From: SZUA-309 sp965230005
GTDB lineage: Bacteria > Pseudomonadota > Gammaproteobacteria > Pseudomonadales > Azotimanducaceae
Direction: 5' to 3'
Length of the DNA: 64,000 bases
NCBI GenBank assembly: GCA_965230005.1
Contig: OZ245934.1
Coordinates: 2,852,001 to 2,916,000 of the forward strand
A program made the position numbers and the translations under genes. The notes beneath the pieces were generated by a model that worked only from the letters and a program-made list of their open reading frames with translations, was not told where the DNA came from and did not search any database. Below are positions 32,746 through 41,103 of the stretch, one piece after another. The number at the start of each line of letters is the position of its first letter. Position 1 is the first letter of the stretch.

Positions 32746-32919
32746 GTGTGGCGTCGGCTCGGACGCATCGGATTCCTCGTCGTCGTTGGGACAATTTTGA
32801 GCTCCTATCCGGAGTTGATCGGACCGGCGCCGCTGCTTGTGCTCGAGGCCATACAAACCCTGTGGTGGATGGCGATCGGCACCAGGCTACTGACACTCTC
32901 TTCCAGTGCGATCAGCTAA
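32746..32919 (+). CDS. candidate 57-aa membrane protein
   Basis: An in-frame GTG at 32746 leads V-W-R-R-L-G-R-I-G-F-L-V-V-V-G-T-I-L to a TAA at 32917-32919. Two hydrophobic stretches (I-G-F-L-V-V-V-G-T-I-L and P-L-L-V-L-E-A-I-Q-T-L-W-W-M-A-I-G-T-R-L-L) separated by Y-P-E-L-I-G-P suggest two transmembrane helices. No clear ribosome-binding site and no alternative start exist. The composition looks like protein rather than chance, but confidence is modest. Confidence 0.42.
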   Translation: MWRRLGRIGFLVVVGTILSSYPELIGPAPLLVLEAIQTLWWMAIGTRLLTLSSSAIS

Positions 32920-32971
32920 CTCAGCCGTATTCCTTCGCTATACTCACCGCTCAAATTTGTAGGGGGCAGTT

Positions 32972-33856
32972 GTGCAGGATTTTGCAGGTAAGGTCGCGGT
33001 CATTACTGGAGCAGCCAGCGGTATCGGCCGCGCGCTCACAGAGAAGTGTATTGCCGAGGGCATGCACGTGGTGATGGCAGACATCGAAGAAGCCGTCCTC
33101 GAGCAGGCAGCGGCAGAGCTGCAGGCGACGACCAACAATCAGGTGCTTCCGATCGTCACGAACGTGGCCATCGAATCGGAGCTGCGCAAAGTCTGCGCGG
33201 AAGCCGTCGACACACTTGGCGGCGTACACCTGCTCTTCAACAACGCCGGTGTGGGCGGTGGCGGCAACGCCTGGACCGCCACGCAGAAAGACTGGGACTG
33301 GGTGCTGGGCGTGAATCTCTGGAGCGTGATCTACGGGCTGCGCGTCTTCATTCCGCAGATGCTATCCCAGGGTGAACCGTGCCACATCGTCAACACCGCT
33401 TCCGTCGCAGGTCTCATTGGCGGCAGCACCAACGCGCTCTACTCGGTGACCAAACACGGCGTGGTCGCGCTGACGGAAAATCTCTATGTGGACCTGCAGA
33501 CGGAGGGCGCCCAGATCGGCTGCTCGGTGTTGTGCCCGGGTTTCGTCAACACGAACATTTTCGACAGCAGCCGCAACCGGCCCTCAGAACTCGCCAACGA
33601 CGAGGAACCGCCGGCGCCCACCGCAGAAGACGAGGAGCGCATTGCCATGTTCAGGGAAATCCTCAAGCAGGGCATGCAGCCGGCCGACATCGCCGAGATC
33701 GTTTTCGATGCGATCCGAAACGATCGGCTCTACATCCTCACCCACGATCACTTCGCCGAGATGATCAGGACCCGGGCAGAGTGCATCGTTACCGGGACCA
33801 ATCCGGCCCTTGGCAATGAACAGCTGGCAAGCAGTCTCGGGCAGTCGGGCGACTGA
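32972..33856 (+). CDS. short-chain dehydrogenase/reductase (SDR)
   Basis: 294 residues from GTG 32972, preceded by AGGGGG. Cofactor motif V-A-V-I-T-G-A-A-S-G-I-G (8-19), N-N-A-G (N-A-G-V-G-G-G) and catalytic Y-S-V-T-K (preceded by A-S-V-A-G-L-I-G-G-S). Asp following strand 2 (M-A-D-I-E-E-A) suggests NAD(H) preference. Family members oxidise alcohols, including steroids and fatty acid derivatives. The cofactor inference is moderately supported; the substrate is unknown. Convergent with cysD. Confidence 0.9.
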   Translation: MQDFAGKVAVITGAASGIGRALTEKCIAEGMHVVMADIEEAVLEQAAAELQATTNNQVLPIVTNVAIESELRKVCAEAVDTLGGVHLLFNNAGVGGGGNAWTATQKDWDWVLGVNLWSVIYGLRVFIPQMLSQGEPCHIVNTASVAGLIGGSTNALYSVTKHGVVALTENLYVDLQTEGAQIGCSVLCPGFVNTNIFDSSRNRPSELANDEEPPAPTAEDEERIAMFREILKQGMQPADIAEIVFDAIRNDRLYILTHDHFAEMIRTRAECIVTGTNPALGNEQLASSLGQSGD

Positions 33857-33862
33857 AACGGC

Positions 33863-34843
33863 TCAGAAGTACCCTTCGCGCTTCTTCCGCTCCATGGAGG
33901 CTGACTGATCGTGGTCGAGCATGCGCCCCTGGCGTTCGCTGACCTGTTCGGTCAGCAGCTCTGAGATGATCGCCGATACGGTCGCTGCTTCGCTCTCCAC
34001 GGCGCCGGTCTGCGGATAGCAGCCGAGGGTTCGGAAACGAATGGACCGCTCTCGCAAGGACTCCCGCTCCGTCGGCGACAGATAGTCGAGCATCCGTTCA
34101 TCGTCGAGAAAGAGAATCTGACCCGTTGCATCGTCTTTCCAACTCACGCGCGGGGCCGCGTAGTAGAGGGGCACGATGTCCAGCTGCTCCTGCTGGATGT
34201 AGAGCCAGATGTCTGTCTCGGTCCAGTTGGATAAGGGAAACACGCGCACTGACTGCCCCGGCGACAGGTGCGTGTTGTAGAGATTCCAGAGCTCAGGCCG
34301 CTGGTTCTTCGGATCCCACTGATGGGACGCGGAACGAATGGAGAAAACCCGTTCCTTCGCTCGGGACTTCTCTTCGTCGCGTCTTGCGCCGCCAAGGGCC
34401 GCGTCGAAACCGTGCTTATCGAGCGCCTGCTTGAGCGCCACCGTTTTCATCTGATCGTTATAGGCTACGGAGCCGGACTCGATCGGGTGAATGCCCGCCG
34501 CGAGTGCCTCTTCGTTCACATGGACTTCGAGGCGCAGATCGAAGCGCTCCACCAGCTGATCCCGGAACTTCGCCATTTCGGCGAACTCCCAGGTGGTATC
34601 GATGTGCAGCAGCGTCAGCGGCACGGAGCCGGGCCAGAAGGCTTTCCGGGCGAGATGCAGCATCACCGTCGAGTCTTTGCCCGTGGAAAAGAACATACAG
34701 GGGTTCTCGAAGCAGGCCGCGACCTCACGAATGATGTGGATCGCCTCCGATTCGATGCGGCGCAGATGCGTGAGGGCATGGGGATCGGCCCGAAGGGGCG
34801 CACTACCCTTCGAGCGGTCGTCGATACTGACCGCATTGGCCAT
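33863..34843 (-). CDS. cysD: sulfate adenylyltransferase subunit 2 (CysD)
   Basis: 326 residues from ATG 34843. The PP-loop F-F-S-T-G-K-D-S-T-V-M-L-H-L-A-R-K-A-F (about 51-69) and I-D-T-T-W-E-F-A-E-M identify the ATP sulfurylase catalytic subunit. The family's long conserved region H-P-I-E-S-G and R-D-E-E-K-S-R-A-K-E-R-V-F-S is intact. It makes adenosine phosphosulfate from sulfate and ATP, normally with the GTPase CysN. No cysN is adjacent: the next gene downstream is convergent and the next upstream is divergent. Confidence 0.94.
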   Translation of the reverse strand: MANAVSIDDRSKGSAPLRADPHALTHLRRIESEAIHIIREVAACFENPCMFFSTGKDSTVMLHLARKAFWPGSVPLTLLHIDTTWEFAEMAKFRDQLVERFDLRLEVHVNEEALAAGIHPIESGSVAYNDQMKTVALKQALDKHGFDAALGGARRDEEKSRAKERVFSIRSASHQWDPKNQRPELWNLYNTHLSPGQSVRVFPLSNWTETDIWLYIQQEQLDIVPLYYAAPRVSWKDDATGQILFLDDERMLDYLSPTERESLRERSIRFRTLGCYPQTGAVESEAATVSAIISELLTEQVSERQGRMLDHDQSASMERKKREGYF

Positions 34844-35006
34844 CTGAATCTCCCGGTGACAGCAAACCGCCAAGGCTAGCCCGAGACGACAATAAGGCTG
34901 AGTCGAAGTTTTCTACGAAAATATCAGCCAATTACTGATGATCAGCGTTCCGGTTGGGAAGCTTGCCGGAATTGGGGCGCCCCCTTATTCGTGGCACCAT
35001 CTGGCG

Positions 35007-35510
35007 ATGGATGCGTTCCACACGCTGGCCGAGGTGGCAGTTGCCATCGCCGGCTTCTCTTCCCTGGCCATCGTGTTTCGAGGTCAGCGGTCAGGTTGGC
35101 AGGGCCAGGACTACGTGAGCCTGGCTTTCGCGCTGTGCTGGAGCATCGGCAGCGTTTTCCTCGCGCTGCTTCCCATCGTGCTGGGCGAGTTCGGTCTGGA
35201 TCTGGCCAGCTCGGCGCGCATCGGCCTCTACGTGCTGAGCGCCTACATGCTCCTCGTCGGCACCGGCCTGATGGTCGTACGCTGGCGGATCGATGCGGCA
35301 GGCGGCGGCGCCATGGGCATCAACCCGGCGTTATCCGCATTCTTTGCGCTCATCGTGCTTGGCGCACTAGCCGCTGGCAGTGGTCTGCTACCCGGGCCCT
35401 TCCACGGCTGGCTCGCCGCATCCATTGCGCTGCTGATGGCCCACGCAACCGCAGAACTGGGGCTGCTGGTCGTTGGCACGGTCAGGCAGTCAGAAGTCGA
35501 CTCGAGCTGA
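35007..35510 (+). CDS. membrane protein, unknown function
   Basis: 167 residues from ATG 35007; in-frame starts exist up to 34938 and there is no decisive ribosome-binding site. Five hydrophobic helices: A-E-V-A-V-A-I-A-G-F-S-S-L-A-I-V-F, V-S-L-A-F-A-L-C-W-S-I-G-S-V-F-L-A-L, I-G-L-Y-V-L-S-A-Y-M-L-L-V-G-T-G, S-A-F-F-A-L-I-V-L-G-A and A-A-S-I-A-L-L-M-A-H. No catalytic motif. Convergent with the SDR downstream. Confidence 0.68.
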   Translation: MDAFHTLAEVAVAIAGFSSLAIVFRGQRSGWQGQDYVSLAFALCWSIGSVFLALLPIVLGEFGLDLASSARIGLYVLSAYMLLVGTGLMVVRWRIDAAGGGAMGINPALSAFFALIVLGALAAGSGLLPGPFHGWLAASIALLMAHATAELGLLVVGTVRQSEVDSS

Positions 35511-35527
35511 GCATGGCTGCAACACCC

Positions 35528-36553
35528 TCAGCCCGCGATACGCGCCCGCTGCACCGGGGGTGCCGTCGCTTTCTCCACCAGCACCGAGCCCGTTGGCACG
35601 GCATCGATCGATGGTGAATCTGCCTCCGGTTTAAAGACGGTGTTTAACTGTTCCTGAAGATAACTCACCAGGGTGGCAGGACTCGCACCGCCATCGGTGC
35701 CTGGCAGGAAGTGCGCAGGCCGCTGCCCACGATCGAACCAGATGCGATCACCAGCCGCCTGGGCGGGACGATGCGCGGCCAGCCAGAGGGCGGTATCAGC
35801 CCCCTCGTCGGTATCCCGCAGCAGAGGTCGGGTCAGGAGGTGGAACTCCGGCATGGCGGTCTCGACGCCGGGGGTGTTCACCCACCCGGGATGCATGACG
35901 TAGCTGTTGAGCCCCTGCTCTCGCCACCAGCGGTTGAGCACCACCTGAGCCCGCTTCTGACAGGCGTAAGTGATCGTGCCGTTGTAAGCACGTCCGCCCT
36001 GCAGCTCATCGAGATCGAGCGACACGTTGTACATGCCTCCGGAGCTCATGTTGATCACCATCCCGTCAATCAGGGTGCCGGTGCTGCGCAGCCGCTCGGT
36101 GAGCAGAAAGTGGCCGAGCACGTTGGTCGCAAAGGATGTTTCGAGGCCATCCACGGAGGACTCGCGACGCTCCAGCATGAGCCCGACGTTGTTGACGAGC
36201 ACATCGATGCGCGGTGCGGCCGCCGCCAGCTCATCAGCAAGCCTAGCGACAGCCGTCATGCTCGAGAGATCCACCGAGAGCGCGACGATCTGACCGGGTA
36301 CGTCATCCACCAGCGCCAGCAGGCGCTCTTCGTTCCGTCCAACGACGTGAACCCGAGCACCGGCTTCGGCCGCCCGCAGCGCAATGGTTCGGCCAATGCC
36401 ACTGGAGGCGCCAGTCACCACCCATTGCTGGCCGGAGAAGTTGCGGGTCTCCGTGCCCCAGAGCCAGCTGCGGCTGCAGATGCCCAGTTTCGAGAAGCTC
36501 GGCAGGAAGCGGGGAAAGAACACACTCGCGCGGATGGCATCGCTCAGTTTCAT
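35528..36553 (-). CDS. SDR with C-terminal extension (DHRS12/retinol-dehydrogenase-like)
   Basis: 341 residues from ATG 36553. The N-terminal 40 residues precede the Rossmann start W-V-V-T-G-A-S-S-G-I-G. V-H-V-V-G-R-N (R after strand 2) suggests NADP(H) preference. N-N-V-G, S-S-G-G-M-Y-N and Y-A-C-Q-K complete the SDR set. The C-terminal 55 residues (after Q-R-P-A-H-F-L) are not part of the core domain. Resembles DHRS12-type proteins, whose substrates are poorly defined. Divergent from the SDR at 36679. Confidence 0.86.
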   Translation of the reverse strand: MKLSDAIRASVFFPRFLPSFSKLGICSRSWLWGTETRNFSGQQWVVTGASSGIGRTIALRAAEAGARVHVVGRNEERLLALVDDVPGQIVALSVDLSSMTAVARLADELAAAAPRIDVLVNNVGLMLERRESSVDGLETSFATNVLGHFLLTERLRSTGTLIDGMVINMSSGGMYNVSLDLDELQGGRAYNGTITYACQKRAQVVLNRWWREQGLNSYVMHPGWVNTPGVETAMPEFHLLTRPLLRDTDEGADTALWLAAHRPAQAAGDRIWFDRGQRPAHFLPGTDGGASPATLVSYLQEQLNTVFKPEADSPSIDAVPTGSVLVEKATAPPVQRARIAG

Positions 36554-36678
36554 TCGTTCTAAATGGGACGTGATCGTGGGAGCGCTACCATCCACCGGGG
36601 CTCGTCAAAAGGCTGTGACGCCGAACGAGCAACAGGATTTACTATGAGCCAGGAGAGTTTCAGGCACGGGGGAAGAAC

Positions 36679-37482
36679 ATGAGCCAGATGAAAGACAAAG
36701 TCGCGATCGTGACCGGCGGCGGATCCGGCATGGGCCGGGCGACCAGCCTGCTCTTCGCGGAGGAAGGCGCGGCGGTAGCCGTGGCGGACATCAACGAGGA
36801 CGGGGGCCACCAGACGGTGGCGATGATCGAGCAGTCCGGTGGCCGCGCTGCCTTCGTGCCAACGGACACCTCGGAGGAAGCTGCCATCGTGCACCTCGTG
36901 GAGCACACGGCGAAGAGCTTCGGCCGGGTTGATGCGATGGTAACGGCGGCTGGGATTTCCTATTCGAACTTCGTCGACAAGGACGAGGCAACAGATCCAT
37001 GGCTGAATCCGAAGGAAGGCCTGATCCTCAATAAATCCACGGATCGCTGGCAGAAAGTGCTCGATGTGAACCTCACCGGCGTCATGATCTGTGCCCGGGA
37101 AGCCGCTCGTCAGATGATCGAAGAGGGCCATGGCGGCACCATCGTCAACTTTGCCTCGATCGCAGGCTACGGTCCCGTGCCGACGATTGCCGACTACTGT
37201 GTTTCAAAGGCCGGCGTGGTGATGCTCACGAAGTGCCTGGCCGCCGAGCTCGGCCCCTCGGGGATTCGCGTGAACGCCGTGGCACCGGGCCCGATCGAGA
37301 CGGGGATGACCGAGTCGCTCATGGAAATGGGACGGCTGCAGAAGCAGGCCGCCGCCCTGCCCCTCGGCCGCGTTGCAAAAGCCGAAGAAGTGGCAAACGT
37401 GGTCCTTTTCTTGTCCGGAGAGGGGGCGAGCTACATCACGGGCAAGACGATCGGTGTGGACGGAGGAACCTACACGGTTTGA
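36679..37482 (+). CDS. short-chain dehydrogenase/reductase (FabG-like)
   Basis: 267 residues, preceded by a GGGGGA box. V-A-I-V-T-G-G-G-S-G-M-G-R-A (8-21), V-A-V-A-D-I-N-E-D (Asp after strand 2, NAD preference), N-F-A-S-I-A-G-Y-G...Y-C-V-S-K (active site) and the FabG-type end S-Y-I-T-G-K-T-I-G-V-D-G-G-T-Y. Insert D-K-D-E-A-T-D-P-W-L-N-P-K-E-G near residues 100-115 is unusual in length and could shape substrate entry. Alcohol or beta-hydroxy substrates are likely; identity unknown. Confidence 0.92.
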   Translation: MSQMKDKVAIVTGGGSGMGRATSLLFAEEGAAVAVADINEDGGHQTVAMIEQSGGRAAFVPTDTSEEAAIVHLVEHTAKSFGRVDAMVTAAGISYSNFVDKDEATDPWLNPKEGLILNKSTDRWQKVLDVNLTGVMICAREAARQMIEEGHGGTIVNFASIAGYGPVPTIADYCVSKAGVVMLTKCLAAELGPSGIRVNAVAPGPIETGMTESLMEMGRLQKQAAALPLGRVAKAEEVANVVLFLSGEGASYITGKTIGVDGGTYTV

Positions 37483-37547
37483 CGTCACCCTGGGTCCTGA
37501 GGCGCCAACACCGGTCCGCCGTGCAACTGTCTCAGGACTGGTGGGCC

Positions 37548-38525
37548 TCAAAGCGATCCGGCGACCCGAATTCCTATATAGAGCAGATAGCCACCGAGGA
37601 AGACCGCGCTGGCCGTTCTTCCCAGGAGGCTGTTGCCGATCAGGAACACCGGAAACAGCGCCAGGGCAAAAAGCAGGGAGATCAGCAGATCAACGGCTCC
37701 GCCTTCGGGCACCACCACGGGCGAGATCACGGCACCGATCGGAAGCACGAAGAGCCCATTGAACAGATTCGATCCCACAACGTTGCCCACAGACAGATCG
37801 GGTTCGCGCCGCAGCGCGGCAATCACCGACGTCACCAGCTCCGGGAGTGAGGTACCCACAGCGATGATCGCGACACCGATGACGGTTTCGCTCACGCCAA
37901 GCACGCTGGCAAGCTCAGAGCCATTGCTGATGGTGAGGTGACCACCAACACCGAGCCCGAGCATACCGGCGGCGGTAAACACCCAGTCCCTGGGTCGGAT
38001 GACGTGCTGAGACGGCACGGGCAGCTGCTCGATGCCCTGGAAAAGCACGTCGCGCCGTTGATTGACCAGGTCCAAGGCGGAAACGTAGACAAAGATCCCG
38101 AACAGCAGCAGCAGCACGAGCCCATCGGCACGGTCGATGCGCGCCGGCTCTCCGAGAAGTGGCCCGTCCAGCGCAAGCACCACCAGCACGGTGGTTGCCA
38201 GAATCAGGAGCGGCAATTCCCGCACGACCAGCTGCCCCTGCATGGCAATCGGCGCAATCAGGCCGGCCGTGCCGAGCACCAACCCGAGGTTCGCGATGTT
38301 GGAGCCAACCACGTTGCCGAAGGCGAGCGCTGACTGGCCCTGCAGCGCCGCGAGCACGTTGATCACCAGCTCCGGCGAGCTGGTGCCAAAGGCGACAACC
38401 GTGAGACCGACAATCATCGGCGAGATGCCAGCACCAGAGGCAATGGCCGAAGCGCCTCGCACGAGCAGTGTGCCGCCGATCAGCAGCAGCCCAACGCCGA
38501 GCACAAGGCCGCCGAACACGATCAC
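37548..38525 (-). CDS. calcium/sodium antiporter (CaCA family)
   Basis: 325 residues with ten hydrophobic helices and the paired alpha repeats of the family: G-L-T-V-V-A-F-G-T-S-S-P-E-L-V-I-N (about 43-59) and G-V-A-I-I-A-V-G-T-S-L-P-E-L-V-T-S-V. Both contain the G-T-S-x-P-E signature that binds Ca2+ or Na+. G-N-V-V-G-S-N-I-A-N-L and G-N-V-V-G-S-N-L-F-N-G complete each repeat. Likely an inner membrane exchanger of the YrbG type. Convergent with the SDR gene. Confidence 0.93.
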   Translation of the reverse strand: MIVFGGLVLGVGLLLIGGTLLVRGASAIASGAGISPMIVGLTVVAFGTSSPELVINVLAALQGQSALAFGNVVGSNIANLGLVLGTAGLIAPIAMQGQLVVRELPLLILATTVLVVLALDGPLLGEPARIDRADGLVLLLLFGIFVYVSALDLVNQRRDVLFQGIEQLPVPSQHVIRPRDWVFTAAGMLGLGVGGHLTISNGSELASVLGVSETVIGVAIIAVGTSLPELVTSVIAALRREPDLSVGNVVGSNLFNGLFVLPIGAVISPVVVPEGGAVDLLISLLFALALFPVFLIGNSLLGRTASAVFLGGYLLYIGIRVAGSL

Positions 38526-38777
38526 TGTCTGAAGGTCTCCATCTCGGTTTCTGGGATACAGCTGGAAACGAGCGGTGTCTCGCCCAACTATACCTCGTAA
38601 ACCTCATACCCTAGGCAGAACATGCCTGGGAATGAGAGAGTCCGGAATCCAGTCATCGCTCAACGGATCAGAGACCATGCCAATTCCAGAGCGAAAGCGT
38701 AGGATGCCTCTGACACTCGTACACCAGCCACCACAGGCATTGAAGCGGCTGCGTGCCGATCAACAAGGGGAGACTTC

Positions 38778-39224
38778 ATGCACATTCGATTTTTCTCACT
38801 CCTGCTGCTGACTTTCGCTGCAACCGGCCTCAGCGCAGAAGAGCAGTCCCGCGCCTTCAGCATGGGCAACGGAGAAGAGAGCTGGATCATTACGGACGCT
38901 GCCGCCCGGGACGGCAACACGCTGACCTTCACTGAAGTTCAGATTGCCGGGAACGGCTGGCTGGTCATGCATCCCTTCGAGGACGGCAAGCCCAATGGCG
39001 ACAAATACGTGGCAGCAACTTACCTCGCGAAAGGCGCGAACGAGAACGTGCCCATCGAGGTTTACAAGGGCATCGAATCCGGCGAACAGTTCATCGTCAT
39101 GCTGCACTTCGACAGCAACGACAACGAGATCTTCGACTTCGTCTTCATAGACGATACGAACGTGATGGACCGGGCCGTCTTCGAAGGCAGCCGCATGATC
39201 GGGCACGTCTTTACCGCACCATGA
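38778..39224 (+). CDS. exported DUF7282-like beta-rich protein
   Basis: 148 residues with a signal peptide (FFSLLLLTFAATGLSAEE). A GGGGAG box precedes ATG. The mature part is one domain with W-L-V-M-H-P-F-E-D-G-K-P-N-G-D-K-Y and V-P-I-E-V-Y-K-G-I, matching the 'GW.V.H....G' pattern of DUF7282 proteins. D-S-N-D-N-E-I-F-D-F (acidic) could bind calcium. Function unknown; probably periplasmic or secreted. Followed by a GC hairpin. Confidence 0.78.
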   Translation: MHIRFFSLLLLTFAATGLSAEEQSRAFSMGNGEESWIITDAAARDGNTLTFTEVQIAGNGWLVMHPFEDGKPNGDKYVAATYLAKGANENVPIEVYKGIESGEQFIVMLHFDSNDNEIFDFVFIDDTNVMDRAVFEGSRMIGHVFTAP

Positions 39225-39262
39225 TCGTTCTCGAAAGCAGCTGATTAGAGCCCTTAGCTCGA

Positions 39263-39301
39263 TAGAACGCCGCCGATGGGTTCTCCATCGACGGCGCTCT
39301 A
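39263..39301 (+). terminator. hairpin, probable terminator
   Basis: A 12-bp stem with one mismatch (CGCCGCCGATGG at 39268-39279 against CCATCGACGGCG at 39285-39296) with a 5-base loop. Outer bases TAGA/TCTA extend the stem; the following T run is weak (CTCTATTGT). It lies 38 bases after the DUF7282-like gene. Confidence 0.55.
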
Positions 39302-39450
39302 TTGTAACCCCAGCAAACCAATCGGGGTGCGCCTCTCCCTCTCCAGACCCGCTCATCGCGCCATGAAACCCTCAGCGGAGCTAGCAGATCTCTCGCGTCA
39401 GAAGTGTGCGGCCGATCACTTTCGAGGGCATTGATAGATCGTCATAGACG

Positions 39451-39478
39451 AATAATTGATCTGGTTAGATCAGTTATT
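39451..39478. promoter_or_regulatory. long inverted repeat upstream of isocitrate dehydrogenase
   Basis: AATAATTGATCT (39451-39462) and AGATCAGTTATT (39467-39478) are 12-base arms with one mismatch and a GGTT centre. It lies 71 bases before the ATG, in an AT-rich tract unlike the flanks. Together with the hairpin at 39263 this accounts for the 325-base gap between genes; nothing else is visible there. Confidence 0.5.
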
Positions 39479-39549
39479 ATCTTCCTTACAACGGAAATAT
39501 ATTGCTCCCATACACACACAGCGGTTCGCTGTTTTACGGAGGCAAGCCC

Positions 39550-41034
39550 ATGGCTGAAGCACTTCTGATGGGGGAGGATACAGAGCAGAGCATCCAGCGG
39601 TACAACGTCACGGTCGCAGCCGGTGACGGAATCGGACCCGAGATCACCGCGGCAACTCTGCGAATTCTGGAGGCTGCCAACGCGCCTCTCTCGTTCCATC
39701 CCGTAGAGATGGGACTCTCCTCCTGGCAGAAGGGACTCAGCTCCGGCCTGCCCGCAGAAAGTTGGGACGCCATCCGCGAAAGCGGTGTGCTGCTCAAGGG
39801 CCCGATGACAACGCCGCAGGGCTCCGGCATGAAGAGCCTCAATGTCACTCTGCGAAAGAGCTTCGGTCTCTTTGCCAACGTTCGTCCCGTTCGTTCCTAT
39901 GCTCCCTACGTCCCTTCCCATCACCCGGACACCGACATCGTCGTTATCCGCGAAAACGAGGAAGACCTGTACGCCGGTATTGAGCACCGCCAGACCGAAG
40001 ACGTGGTCCAGTGCCTGAAGATCGTTTCCCGACCGGGTTGCGAGCGGATCATCCGCTACGCCTTCGAATATGTGGCGAGCCGCGGGCGCAAGCGGCTCAC
40101 GTGCATGACCAAAGACAACATCATGAAGCTGACCGACGGTCTCTTTCATGAAGTCTTTAACGAGGTCGCAAAGGAATATCCCGCTGTCGAAACAGATCAC
40201 ATGATCGTCGACATCGGCATGGCGCGGGTGGCCAACGACCCTGAGTCCTTCGACGTGATCGTTACCCCGAACCTCTACGGCGACATCGTCTCCGACATCG
40301 CCGCCGAAGTGACCGGCTCCGTTGGTCTCGCCCCGTCCGCCAACATCGGCGAACGGATCAGCCTGTTCGAGGCCATTCACGGCTCAGCACCAGACATCGC
40401 CGGCAAGAACGTCGCCAACCCCAGCGGCATGCTGCTCGCGTCGGTGAAGATGCTCGCGCATCTCGGCCTTGGCGAATCCGCGGAGATGATCCACAACGCC
40501 TGGCTCAGGACCATCGAGGATGGGGTGCATACCCAGGACATCTATGGGACCTCGCACAGCACGATCTGTGTGACCACTGAAGGTTTCGCGGACGCCGTGA
40601 TCCGACGCCTGGGCGACCACGCCCTGAAGCTCGGTCGAGCCCACTATCCCCGCCGCGACCTGAAGATTCAGCCGCAGAAGCGGACCCGGGCAAGCGAGCG
40701 CAAGCTGGTCGGCGTCGATATCTTCGTTCAGTCGCGCAGCGACGTGGACGCTATCGCCGAAAGTCTCAGCGTCGCCACGCCCTCATCGCTGCAGCTGAAG
40801 ATGATCACCAACCGCGGCGTGCAGGTCTGGCCAACGGGGGCGCCGGAAACCTTCTGCACCGACCACTGGCGCTGTCGTTTTCTGCCGATCGAAGGCGAGG
40901 CGCACGCGCTGGCCAATCGCGACATCTTCCGGCTGGCGACGCTGCTGGACAGCAACGGCGTCGACATCGTGAAAACCGAGCACCTCTACGAATTCGATGG
41001 TAAGCCCGGTTACTCCATGGGACAGGGCCAGTAG
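39550..41034 (+). CDS. icd: isocitrate dehydrogenase, long (Thermus-type) form
   Basis: 494 residues from ATG 39550, which has GGAGG 7 bases upstream (an in-frame ATG at 39502 lacks one). The beta-decarboxylating dehydrogenase core is complete: G-D-G-I-G-P-E-I, N-V-R-P-V-R-S-Y, V-I-R-E-N-E-E-D-L-Y-A-G-I-E-H and F-E-A-I-H-G-S-A-P-D-I-A-G-K-N-V-A-N-P. A 140-residue C-terminal extension (after about 350) gives the roughly 500-residue architecture of Thermus and alphaproteobacterial forms rather than the 416-residue E. coli form. Converts isocitrate to 2-oxoglutarate; NAD or NADP preference cannot be safely read. Confidence 0.92.
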   Translation: MAEALLMGEDTEQSIQRYNVTVAAGDGIGPEITAATLRILEAANAPLSFHPVEMGLSSWQKGLSSGLPAESWDAIRESGVLLKGPMTTPQGSGMKSLNVTLRKSFGLFANVRPVRSYAPYVPSHHPDTDIVVIRENEEDLYAGIEHRQTEDVVQCLKIVSRPGCERIIRYAFEYVASRGRKRLTCMTKDNIMKLTDGLFHEVFNEVAKEYPAVETDHMIVDIGMARVANDPESFDVIVTPNLYGDIVSDIAAEVTGSVGLAPSANIGERISLFEAIHGSAPDIAGKNVANPSGMLLASVKMLAHLGLGESAEMIHNAWLRTIEDGVHTQDIYGTSHSTICVTTEGFADAVIRRLGDHALKLGRAHYPRRDLKIQPQKRTRASERKLVGVDIFVQSRSDVDAIAESLSVATPSSLQLKMITNRGVQVWPTGAPETFCTDHWRCRFLPIEGEAHALANRDIFRLATLLDSNGVDIVKTEHLYEFDGKPGYSMGQGQ

Positions 41035-41051
41035 CGCAGATCCTTCACCCC

Positions 41052-41088
41052 ACCCTGGCCGACAGCACCAGACGCTGGGGGCCAGGGT
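41052..41088. repeat. inverted repeat between convergent genes
   Basis: ACCCTGGCC (41052-41060) and GGCCAGGGT (41080-41088) form perfect 9-bp arms with a 19-base loop. It lies between icd and the convergent hydrolase. No T run on either side, so it may slow transcription but is not a classical terminator. Confidence 0.4.
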
Positions 41089-41103
41089 AGCGAAGCCCGT
41101 CCG

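Noticed and set aside
34268..34879. A 203-codon plus-strand frame over cysD.
   Set aside because: Antisense to a highly conserved cysD. No start signal or known motif.
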